Positions 49,718-57,627 of a stretch of DNA of 64,000 nt are shown here, in pieces. Position 1 is the first letter of the stretch, and each line of letters begins with the position of its first letter. The translations under genes and the position numbers were made by a program. Origin of the DNA: Hydrocarboniphaga daqingensis (GTDB taxonomy: Bacteria > Pseudomonadota > Gammaproteobacteria > Nevskiales > Nevskiaceae). The stretch is from assembly GCF_900129825.1 (NCBI RefSeq), contig NZ_FQWZ01000001.1:124001-188000 (forward strand), read 5' to 3'. The notes under the pieces were generated by a model that searched no databases, was not told the origin of the DNA, and saw only the letters and a list, made by a program, of their open reading frames with translations.

Positions 49718-51487
49718 ATGAATCTGTTGCTGCTTTGCGCGACCTTGCTGGCCCTGCTGTCGGGGCCGCTGCTGTTTGGCGCTGCGCGCCAGCGACCGGC
49801 CGTGCTCGCGTATCTCGACGGCTTCGTGCTGGTGGCGATCAGCGGCCTGGTGCTGCTCGAAGTCATGCCCGACACCTTGCTCGGCGGCGGGCCCGCGTCA
49901 CTCGGCTTTTTGCTGCTGGGCGCACTCGGCCCCAGCCTGCTCGAACATCAACTGCAGCATGCGCGGCGCGCGCACGTTGCGGCACTGGTGCTGGCGATGG
50001 TCGGCCTGGTGCTGCACAGCGTTGCCGACGGCACGGCGCTGGCGCCGCAGCCGGGGCTGGGCGACGAACCGAATCTGGCGCTGGCACTGGCGATCGCGGT
50101 CCACAGTGTGCCGGTGGGCTTGATGGTCTGGTGGCTGCTGTACCCGGTGTTCGGCGCGGTGTTTCCGGCGCTGGCAATCGGCGGCATGTGCCTGGGCACG
50201 ATTACGGGCTATGCGTTTGCCGGCACCGTCGGCGGCTGGCTCGGCGCCACCGGCTGGGCTTGGCTGCAGGCGCTGGTCGCGGGGTCGATCCTGCACGTCG
50301 TGTTCGGACGCCCGCACTTGGGCGACACCTCGGCGCACCGGATCGCACGACCGCCGTTCGAAGGTCTGGGCAACCTCAGTGCACTGGGCGCTTTGCTGAT
50401 TCTCGAAACACTGCATCCAGCGGGCCACCAAGGGCATCCCGGCATGCTCGATCGGCTGCTCGACCTGTCGAGGTTGCTGGCGCCGGCGCTGCTGCTGGCC
50501 TGGGTCGGCGGTAGCGGGTGGCGGCATGCGACGCGGCGCGAGCCGGCACCGCGTTCGCGGATCGGCGGCGCACTGGCTGGCCTGCTGCGCGCCGAGCCCG
50601 ATGCGCCGCTGCACGCCCATCTGCTGCGGACCAATGCCGGCATTCCGCTGCCGGGGAGCCTGGCCTGGCTGGCCGGTGCCAGTCTGCTGGGCTTGAGTAC
50701 GGCGCTGCTGAGCCTGCCCTTGCTGGGCTGGCGGATCGCCGTCGCGCGCGCCGGCGCCGCCTTGGTGCTGACCTTGCTGGTCGGCGGCGCTCTGGGCTGG
50801 CTGTTCCGTCGCACCCCGGTGCGCGTGTTCCGTCCGCTGCCGCCCGCGGCAGCGCGCCTGACGCCGATGGCGCCGGTCGCGGCGCCGCTGTCGGTGCCAC
50901 CGCCGCCGCCCCGCTCGACGGTCCGCGACGAATTGCTGTCGCGGGTCGACCGCGAAGCGCCGTCGCTACTGGCCGGGCTGCTGTTCGCGGCGATCGCCGC
51001 GCCGTGGCTGTCGATGGCGCCCTGGGCCGCGCTGCCGTCGTGGACGCTGGTCGTGCTGTCGACGCTGCTCGGCGCGGTGCTGGGCCGCAATGCACTCGCG
51101 GTGACGCCGATCGGCGCCGTCCTGCTCGGTGCCGGGCTGCCGCCGGCCGCGGTGCTCGGGCTGGTGCTGGCCGGGCCGCTGCTCGACCCGACGCTGCTGA
51201 TCGGCCTGGCGCGGCTGCACGGTCGCAACCTCGCGGCGGCGATGGCCGTACTGGGGCTCATCGGCAGCTTGGGCGCTGCCTTTGCCGTCCAGCACTATGG
51301 CTTGCCCCTGTTGCCGGCCCAGAGTCCGGGTGCCGGGTCCGGCAGCGCTACGATCACCAACCTTCAAACGCTGCCGCTGCTCGGCGTGCTGCTGCTGACC
51401 GCACACTCGCTGCTGCGGCGCGGTGGTCGCCAGTTCTTCGGCAGCTTCCTCCAGTACGCCAGCCACCGTCACGACCATGACTGCTAG
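49718..51487 (+). CDS. Large membrane protein: ZIP-like metal transporter half joined to an ArsP-like permease half
   Basis: A 589-residue polytopic protein. The N-terminal ~220 residues resemble ZIP metal transporters: seven or eight helices with LHSVADGTAL in helix 4 and AVHSVPVGL in helix 5, where ZIPs have HNxxDG and HExPEG. A loop with ETLHPAGHQGHP follows. The C-terminal ~270 residues resemble the permease family of ArsP (GRNALAVTPIGAVLLGAGLP, VLAGPLLDPTLLIGLA). It ends HRHDHDC, a likely metal-binding tail. I believe similar long proteins exist in Xanthomonadales as 'metal transporter', but the double nature is my reading. Substrate unknown. Confidence 0.72.
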   Translation: MNLLLLCATLLALLSGPLLFGAARQRPAVLAYLDGFVLVAISGLVLLEVMPDTLLGGGPASLGFLLLGALGPSLLEHQLQHARRAHVAALVLAMVGLVLHSVADGTALAPQPGLGDEPNLALALAIAVHSVPVGLMVWWLLYPVFGAVFPALAIGGMCLGTITGYAFAGTVGGWLGATGWAWLQALVAGSILHVVFGRPHLGDTSAHRIARPPFEGLGNLSALGALLILETLHPAGHQGHPGMLDRLLDLSRLLAPALLLAWVGGSGWRHATRREPAPRSRIGGALAGLLRAEPDAPLHAHLLRTNAGIPLPGSLAWLAGASLLGLSTALLSLPLLGWRIAVARAGAALVLTLLVGGALGWLFRRTPVRVFRPLPPAAARLTPMAPVAAPLSVPPPPPRSTVRDELLSRVDREAPSLLAGLLFAAIAAPWLSMAPWAALPSWTLVVLSTLLGAVLGRNALAVTPIGAVLLGAGLPPAAVLGLVLAGPLLDPTLLIGLARLHGRNLAAAMAVLGLIGSLGAAFAVQHYGLPLLPAQSPGAGSGSATITNLQTLPLLGVLLLTAHSLLRRGGRQFFGSFLQYASHRHDHDC

Positions 51488-51535
51488 CCACTCCGCATTG
51501 CCGACGTCCCGCGCCCACCCTGTCCGGTGCGCGTC

Positions 51536-52552
51536 ATGAGCCGCGTCGATGCGCGCAACCGCGTCGAGATCGCCAGCTGGCTGATCATCGGCACCGGCCT
51601 GGCGCTGACGTTGACACTGCATCTGCTACCCGCGTTGCTGGGCGGCCTGCTGGTCTACGAGATGGTGCGCGGGCTGGCACCGTTCATCCGCTCCAGACCG
51701 ATCGAGGCCGACCTGGCCAAGCTGATCGTCGTGGCGCTGATCGCCGTGCTGGTGGTGTTGGCATTGAGCGGGCTGACGCTGAGCGCGCTGTCGTTTCTGC
51801 GCAGCCAGTCGGGCGACCTGTCGGCGCTGATGGAAAAGCTGGCGCAGATCATCGACGAGTCGCGCGACCGCCTGCCGCTGTGGATGCTGACCTACGTGCC
51901 CGAAACCGCCGATGACCTGCGCGCGGCACTGTCGCACTACCTGCGCGAACATGCCGGCACGCTGCAGGGCGCCGGCACCGACTTCGTCCGCGCGCTGGCG
52001 CATGCGCTGATCGGCATGATCATCGGCGGCCTGATCTCGCTGCGCGAAGCCAAGCTGAGCACGCCGCAACGGCCGCTGGCGGCCGCCTTGGCGCTGCGCG
52101 CCGAACGCGTCAGCGACTCGTTCCGCCGCGTGGTGTTCGCGCAGTTCTGGATCGCCGGCCTCAACACGCTGTTCACCGGGCTGTACCTGACCGTGGCCCT
52201 GCCGCTGATGGGCGTCGAACTGCCGCTGACCAAGACGCTGATCGTCGTGACCTTTGTCTGCGGCCTGCTGCCGGTGCTCGGCAATCTGATCTCCAATACG
52301 GTGATCGTGCTGGTCAGCCTGTCGAATTCGGTGTTCGTCGCGGTCGGCTCGCTGACCTACCTGGTCGTAATCCACAAGCTCGAATATTTCCTCAATGCCC
52401 GCATCATCGGCAGCCGCATCCGGGCGCGCGCCTGGGAGCTGCTGATGGCGATGCTGGTGATGGAGGCGACGTTTGGCATTGCCGGCCTGATCGCGGCACC
52501 GATCTACTACGCGTACTTGAAGAACGAGCTCGACGCCAAGCATCTGGTGTGA
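51536..52552 (+). CDS. AI-2E/PerM family membrane transporter
   Basis: A 338-residue membrane protein with about seven to eight helices and a soluble segment (about 75-140). The conserved FVCGLLPVLGNLISNT and the C-terminal VIHKLEYFLNARIIGSRIRARAWELL mark the AI-2E exporter/PerM family, which also includes Na+/H+ antiporters and peptide exporters. No autoinducer-2 synthase is near, so the substrate is open. ATG 51536 is preferred to the in-frame GTG at 51527. Confidence 0.88.
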   Translation: MSRVDARNRVEIASWLIIGTGLALTLTLHLLPALLGGLLVYEMVRGLAPFIRSRPIEADLAKLIVVALIAVLVVLALSGLTLSALSFLRSQSGDLSALMEKLAQIIDESRDRLPLWMLTYVPETADDLRAALSHYLREHAGTLQGAGTDFVRALAHALIGMIIGGLISLREAKLSTPQRPLAAALALRAERVSDSFRRVVFAQFWIAGLNTLFTGLYLTVALPLMGVELPLTKTLIVVTFVCGLLPVLGNLISNTVIVLVSLSNSVFVAVGSLTYLVVIHKLEYFLNARIIGSRIRARAWELLMAMLVMEATFGIAGLIAAPIYYAYLKNELDAKHLV

Positions 52553-52592
52553 CGCTGCCGATCCGATCCCGCGCCCTCTCCTCCACGTCCTG

Positions 52593-53195
52593 ATGCCCGT
52601 GCCGCCACCGACACCCGATTTTCTCGACCGCCTCGACCTGAGCCTGCAGCGCGCGTTCGACCTGCTGTCACGCGGCGCGCTCGACCGCCGCAGCGCCGCG
52701 CACACGCCGGTGTTCGGCTCACTGGGCGCCGATGGCCTGGCGTCGATGCGCACCGTGGTGCTGCGCGGCTTCGACCGCGAAGCGGTGTCGCTGCGGTTGC
52801 ACACCGACCGCCGCAGTCCCAAGTTCACCGATCTGCAGCGCGAGCCGCGCTGTTCGATGCTGGTCTACGACCCCGGCCATCGGATCCAGCTGCGCATCGA
52901 CGGCATCGCGGGGCTGCACACCGACGACGCGGTGGCCGATACGCAATGGGCGCGGACGCAGCCGATGAGCCGGCTGGTTTATGGCGTGCCGGGTGCACCC
53001 GGGTCGGCTATCGAGGATCCGGGCGCGGCGACCCAAGGCTTGAGCCAGGTCGACGAGGCGACGCAGCGGGCTCATTTCGCCGTGGTCGACCTCGACGTCC
53101 GCCGCATCGACTGGCTGTATCTGAGCAGCGCCGGCAACCGCCGCGCCCGGTTCGACCGTGACGACGGCTGGGCTGGCCGTTGGTGCATTCCGTAG
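52593..53195 (+). CDS. Pyridoxamine 5'-phosphate oxidase family flavoprotein
   Basis: A 200-residue FMN-binding split-barrel protein. The N-terminal MRTVVLRGFDRE and HTDRRSPKFTDLQREPR match the PdxH FMN-binding strand pattern, and the C-terminus DWLYLSSAGNRRARF is like the PdxH family. The C-terminal PNPOx dimerisation segment ending in LAP is shorter (GWAGRWCIP). True PNP oxidase activity is therefore likely but not assured. Confidence 0.8.
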   Translation: MPVPPPTPDFLDRLDLSLQRAFDLLSRGALDRRSAAHTPVFGSLGADGLASMRTVVLRGFDREAVSLRLHTDRRSPKFTDLQREPRCSMLVYDPGHRIQLRIDGIAGLHTDDAVADTQWARTQPMSRLVYGVPGAPGSAIEDPGAATQGLSQVDEATQRAHFAVVDLDVRRIDWLYLSSAGNRRARFDRDDGWAGRWCIP

Positions 53196-53213
53196 GCGCG
53201 AGCCGGCGGCGCC

Positions 53214-53654
53214 TCAGCGCTCGCTGCGAGACATCGCCGGCGTGCGGCGCCGCGCGCCTTGCCACAGCGCGACGCCGAAGGCAGCGGCAAACAGCAGATT
53301 GAACACCGCGTTCTGCCAGTAGCCGCTGATCAGCGAATACGCGGTGTCGGGCACGAACCAGGCCGCGATTGACGCTGTGAGCCACAGCAGCGCGCGGGAT
53401 TCGCCGCGCCGCAATGCGCCGACGACGACGCCGCCGATCAGCACCGCCCAACCGACGATGGTTGCGCCGAGCACGGCATGCACCAGCTGGATGTAGCGCA
53501 CCGCCTCCGGAGAAAACTGCGCCGGCATCGCCGCGGCATCGCGATAGATCATCAGCCCGAACGCCTGCAGCGTGACCCCCGGCAGCAGCACCATCGCCAG
53601 TCCCATCAGCAGCGTCACGCCCGCCACCCCCAGCAAAAACCGATAACCACCCAT
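53214..53654 (-). CDS. Small membrane protein, hypothetical
   Basis: A 146-residue protein with four hydrophobic helices, no recognised family. Start ATG 53654 has GGAG with 6-base spacing; in-frame ATGs upstream lack one. Loops carry few charges, ending in a basic tail. It converges with the PdxH-like gene. Confidence 0.7.
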   Translation of the reverse strand: MGGYRFLLGVAGVTLLMGLAMVLLPGVTLQAFGLMIYRDAAAMPAQFSPEAVRYIQLVHAVLGATIVGWAVLIGGVVVGALRRGESRALLWLTASIAAWFVPDTAYSLISGYWQNAVFNLLFAAAFGVALWQGARRRTPAMSRSER

Positions 53655-53725
53655 GCTCGTCTCCGTTGTCGATCGAGACGCCATCATCGTGGAAGCCGGC
53701 TACACCGCAACGATCCGCGAGGTCA

Positions 53726-54541
53726 TCACGGCGAAGGCTTGCTGGCCTTGGCGGCGAGTCGCGTCGCGCTGCTGATCGCGTCGACCGCATTGCGAGCGAT
53801 GGCGTCGGTGCGGCGCACGGCCAACTCGGTGACCGACAGCGTCAGCTCGATCTCCTTGAGCATCGCGGCGCGGTACTGGGCCAGTGCCGACTTGCCATCC
53901 AGCGTGGCCGCCTTGCTGCCGTCACCGGTGGCTGCGATCTGCGCGGCTGCGCGCGTGACGATCGGCGTACGCGTGGCTTTCCAGTCCTGGAACAGCGAGG
54001 TCCAGACGCGCAGGTCGTGTTCGACCATGTCCTGCTTCTTGGCTTCCAGCGGCGCGTTGGCAGCGACGATCGTCGGGTCCTGGCAGGGATAGGAACAGGG
54101 CTTGAGCTTTTCGAGCAGCGTCGCCAGCGACTGGCCCATCGCCGCCTGCAGCCAGCGCGTGCGCTTGGCCAGCGCCGTCTTTGGATCGTTGCTGCCCGAA
54201 TGGGCGTCCAGGTACTGGTCGTAGCCGCGGATCGCGTTTTGCACCTCGGGGGCGTCGGGGATGTTGGGGCTGGGCGCGCTGCCCAGCAGCGGCGGCGTAC
54301 CGCCGTTGAGCGCGATCACGGACGCGCGCTCGGCATCCAACTGCTGCTTGAAACTCAGATAGGCCGGCTCGACGATCTGGCCGTCACGCACCCAGCTGAC
54401 GGCCGTCGCCATGTCCTTGGGCGGCGCCGGCACGGTGGCGATCAACTCGGCAAGCGTCGCGGCATCGGCGACGCTGACACTGGCCAGCATGCCGCTGGCA
54501 GCGAGGACCCAGGGGCTGAGCTTCATGCGCTGCGACTTCAT
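53726..54541 (-). CDS. Exported protein, hypothetical
   Basis: A 271-residue protein of unknown function. A signal peptide (about 6-27, LSPWVLAASGMLASVSVADA) precedes a helical, Ala/Lys-rich mature part. Two Cys (PCSYPCQD) could form a disulfide. ATG 54541 follows AGGA by 10 bases; an in-frame ATG at 54526 is also possible. Likely periplasmic. Confidence 0.7.
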   Translation of the reverse strand: MKSQRMKLSPWVLAASGMLASVSVADAATLAELIATVPAPPKDMATAVSWVRDGQIVEPAYLSFKQQLDAERASVIALNGGTPPLLGSAPSPNIPDAPEVQNAIRGYDQYLDAHSGSNDPKTALAKRTRWLQAAMGQSLATLLEKLKPCSYPCQDPTIVAANAPLEAKKQDMVEHDLRVWTSLFQDWKATRTPIVTRAAAQIAATGDGSKAATLDGKSALAQYRAAMLKEIELTLSVTELAVRRTDAIARNAVDAISSATRLAAKASKPSP

Positions 54542-54662
54542 TCCGGCATCGTCCTGATCGGAGGGGATGCGCAATCCGCAGCAAGTGACATGCCGATGGC
54601 GTCAGCTGCACAGCCGTCGCGTACGACACGGGCTCGACTCCATGGCGCAGCGGATGCCGCCG

Positions 54663-55022
54663 TTAGATCCGGCGGTTGGCCGGCCGGGTGCGCAGTGCGG
54701 CCTCGCAGGCGCGCTGCGCCCAGACGGTGGCCTCGTCACGATCGTCGAGCAAACGCGGCGGTGCCTTGAAGTAGCTCAAACGCACGCGACGCTGCGGCGA
54801 GCTGCCGTACTGGAACGCTTCCAGGCCGGCCTCCGCGAACGACGCACGACTCTGCTCGTCGGCTTTCAGGTACAGCACGCCGTCCTGCACCAGGCCGATC
54901 ATCAAGCCGGCGCGATACAGGCCATGTGCGCCGTAAGCGCGACGGGTATCGATCGGGCCCAGATCGGCGGCCAACAGCTCACGAAAGCGCGCAACCAGGG
55001 CGCCGGATTCGGGCGTGCTCAA
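54663..55022 (-). CDS. TfoX N-terminal domain protein
   Basis: A 119-residue protein matching the TfoX/Sxy N-terminal domain (AYGAHGLYRAGLMIGLVQDG, LYLKADEQSR, VRLSYFKAPPRLLDD). The C-terminal competence domain is absent. It starts at TTG 55022, whose bases overlap the aroG stop (TTGA), indicating translational coupling. Single-domain forms are common and of unproven function. Confidence 0.85.
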   Translation of the reverse strand: MSTPESGALVARFRELLAADLGPIDTRRAYGAHGLYRAGLMIGLVQDGVLYLKADEQSRASFAEAGLEAFQYGSSPQRRVRLSYFKAPPRLLDDRDEATVWAQRACEAALRTRPANRRI

Positions 55023-56377
55023 GACGCGCTGCGCCGCTGACGCGAGACGATTTCCAATGCCAACTCCAGGGCTTGCTCATAGTTCAGACGCGGATCGACT
55101 TGCGAGCGATACGCGCGCGCCAAGTCGGTCTCGGTCAGGTCGCGAGCGCCGCCGAGGCACTCGGTCACATCTTCGCCGGTCAGTTCCAGATGCACGCCGC
55201 CCAGGTGCGAGCCCTGCGCGCGATGCAGGTCGAATGACAGATGGACTTCGGCCAGGATGTCGTCGAAACGACGCGTCTTGACGCCGGTCGACGTGCTCTG
55301 CGTGTTGCCGTGCATCGGGTCGCACAGCCACAGCACGCGGTGACCGCCCTGCTGCACGGCGTCGATCAGGCGCGGCAGATGCTCGGCGATCTTGCTGGCG
55401 CCCATCCGGTGAATCAGCACCAGCTTGCCCGGTTCGTTGTCGGGATTCAGGCGACGGCACAAGCCGAGCAGCCAGTCGACGTCGATGCTCGGGCCGATCT
55501 TGACGCCGACCGGATTGCGGATGCCGCGGCAGTATTCGACGTGGGCGCCATCGAGTGCCGCGGTGCGCATGCCGATCCACGGAAAATGCGTCGACAGGTT
55601 GTACCAGCCGCTCTTGCGCGGCACCTGGCGTGTCTGCGCCGCTTCGTAGGCCAGCAACAGCGCTTCGTGGCTGCTGAAGAAGTCGACGCGGCTGAACTCG
55701 TGCAGCGCGTTGCCAGCCAGCGTCTCCATGAAGCGCAGCGAGTCACCGATCGCATCGACGCGCTTCTGATAATCCGCCGCCAGCAACGAATGGCCGACCC
55801 AGTCCAGATCCCAGTATTCGGGGTGATGCAGGTCGGCGAAGCCGCCGTCGATCAAGCCGCGCGTGAAGTTCAGCGTCATCGCCGAGCGCGCGTGCGCTTC
55901 GATCAGACGCTCCGGGTCCGGCAATCGAGCGGCTTCGGTGAAATCGGGCGCATTGACGATGTCGCCACGGTAGGCCGGCAAGGTCTGGCCGTTGCGCGTT
56001 TCGCTGTCGGCCGAGCGCGGCTTGGCGTACTGGCCGGCAAAACGACCCACGCGCGTCACCGGGCCGCGCAGTCCATGGACCAGCACCAGCGACATCTGCA
56101 ACAACACCTTCAAGCGATTGGCGATGATGTCCGAGCGGCAGTCGGCGAAGCTTTCGGCGCAGTCGCCGCCTTGCAGCACGAAGCGCTTGCCGTCTTCGGC
56201 TTGCGCAAACTGCGCGCGCAGTGACTCGACTTCCCAGGACGTGACCAGCGGCGGCAGGTGCGACAGCCGCTCCAAGGCATCGGCCAGGCGAGTGGCGTCG
56301 GGATAGGTGGGCTGCTGCACGGCTGGATGCTGCTGCCAGCTGTACGGATGCCAGTCTTGCGAGGTCGGGGGCGTCAT
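55019..56377 (-). CDS. 3-deoxy-7-phosphoheptulonate synthase, class II
   Basis: First enzyme of the shikimate pathway (PEP + erythrose 4-phosphate). It has 452 residues in the plant/Xanthomonas-like class II. Metal ligands: Cys in LQGGDCAESF, His in DPMHGNT, Glu in HLELTGEDVTE and Asp in DPRLNYE. ATG 56377 begins MTPPTSQDWHPYSW, the typical start; in-frame codons upstream to 56509 are not conserved. It lies 130 bases from the divergent dnaJ-like gene. Confidence 0.96.
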   Translation of the reverse strand: MTPPTSQDWHPYSWQQHPAVQQPTYPDATRLADALERLSHLPPLVTSWEVESLRAQFAQAEDGKRFVLQGGDCAESFADCRSDIIANRLKVLLQMSLVLVHGLRGPVTRVGRFAGQYAKPRSADSETRNGQTLPAYRGDIVNAPDFTEAARLPDPERLIEAHARSAMTLNFTRGLIDGGFADLHHPEYWDLDWVGHSLLAADYQKRVDAIGDSLRFMETLAGNALHEFSRVDFFSSHEALLLAYEAAQTRQVPRKSGWYNLSTHFPWIGMRTAALDGAHVEYCRGIRNPVGVKIGPSIDVDWLLGLCRRLNPDNEPGKLVLIHRMGASKIAEHLPRLIDAVQQGGHRVLWLCDPMHGNTQSTSTGVKTRRFDDILAEVHLSFDLHRAQGSHLGGVHLELTGEDVTECLGGARDLTETDLARAYRSQVDPRLNYEQALELALEIVSRQRRSAS

Positions 56378-56507
56378 AAGGGCGCGGAGTATACGGCACC
56401 GTCGCCAGGCTCTTGAAAGCGTGCAACGACCACTTACCTTTCTGCCGCGATAACCGGCATTTGCCGACGGCCACCGTTTGCAGACCAACTGACCCATAAT
56501 TCGCGGC

Positions 56508-57419
56508 ATGGACTACGTGGACTACTACAAGACGCTGGGCGTGACGCGCACCGCTACGGCCGACGAGATCAAAAAGGCCTATCGGAAGCTGGCCCGGGAG
56601 TTTCATCCGGACCGCAACAAGTCCAAGGGTGCCGAAGAGCGCTTCAAGCAGATCAACGAAGCCAACGAGGTGTTGTCGGACCCGCAGAAGCGCAAGTCGT
56701 ATGACACGCTCGGCCCGAACTGGAAGGCCGGTGCCGGTGGCGGCATGCCACCGGGCTGGGATCAAGCCTTCCGCGGCGGCGCGCGCGGCCGGCGTCCCGG
56801 CGGTGCCGGCGCCGATGGCGGCGCGGGCTTTTCGGATTTCTTCTCGTCGCTGTTCGGCAATGCGGCCACTGGCGGCATGGGCGGCTTCGGCGGCGGATAC
56901 GACGATGACCTCGGCGCGCCGGCCCAGCCGCAACGCGCCAAGCTCGCGATCAGTCTCGAAGATAGCTACAACGGCGCCACGCGTCAGGTCACGCTCGGCA
57001 CCGGCCGCTCGTTGAACGTGACGATTCCCAAAGGCATCACCGCCGGCCAGACGATACGGCTCGCCGAGCAGGGTGCGCGCGGCGGCGACCTGCTGCTCGA
57101 AATCGAGTTCGCTGCGCATCCGACGTTCAAGGTCGATGGCCGCGACATCAACGTGACGGTCAACGTCAGTCCGTGGGAGGCGGCGCTGGGCGGCAAGATC
57201 GGCATCCCGACGCTCGGCGGCACCGTCGAGCTGGCGCTGCCGGCCGGCGCCAGCAGCGGCCGCAAGCTGCGCCTGAAAGGCCGTGGTTTGCCCGGCACCA
57301 CGCCTGGCGACGAATACGTGACGATCCAGGTGCAAGTGCCGCCGGCTGACAACGAGGCCGACAAGGCCTACTACCGCGACATGGCGCGGCGTTTCGAGGA
57401 CTTCAAGCCGCGCGGCTAA
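56508..57419 (+). CDS. CbpA-like DnaJ co-chaperone
   Basis: A 303-residue J-protein of the CbpA/DnaJ type B layout. The J domain with HPD lies at about 1-70 (REFHPDRNK), then a Gly/Met-rich region (about 75-140), then two substrate-binding domains; no zinc-finger CxxCxGxG repeats. Partner is DnaK. The cbpM inhibitor gene that often follows is missing; a terminator comes instead. Confidence 0.93.
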   Translation: MDYVDYYKTLGVTRTATADEIKKAYRKLAREFHPDRNKSKGAEERFKQINEANEVLSDPQKRKSYDTLGPNWKAGAGGGMPPGWDQAFRGGARGRRPGGAGADGGAGFSDFFSSLFGNAATGGMGGFGGGYDDDLGAPAQPQRAKLAISLEDSYNGATRQVTLGTGRSLNVTIPKGITAGQTIRLAEQGARGGDLLLEIEFAAHPTFKVDGRDINVTVNVSPWEAALGGKIGIPTLGGTVELALPAGASSGRKLRLKGRGLPGTTPGDEYVTIQVQVPPADNEADKAYYRDMARRFEDFKPRG

Positions 57420-57518
57420 GCGTCGTTCGCATCGCCCGTCTGATCTGGGAACGCAGGGCGCCTGGATCAGCCCGGGCGCTGCTCTGAACGATGCGGTACC
57501 GGTACTGACGCAACGACA

Positions 57519-57549
57519 AACCGCTCGGCCCTGCCGGGTCCGAGCGGTT
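57519..57549. terminator. Bidirectional terminator between dnaJ-like gene and chemoreceptor gene
   Basis: AACCGCTCGG (57519-57528) pairs with CCGAGCGGTT (57540-57549); inside it CCC/GGG add three pairs around TGCC. Leftward the stem ends in a short T-rich run (GGTTTGTCGTT), so it probably ends the leftward chemoreceptor transcript as well as the dnaJ-like one. Confidence 0.8.
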
Positions 57550-57627
57550 GCTGTTCACTTCAGTGCCTCAGCAAGCGGGGCATCACGAGAGACGAACCGG
57601 TCGATCGTGCTGCCGCTCGTCGACGCG

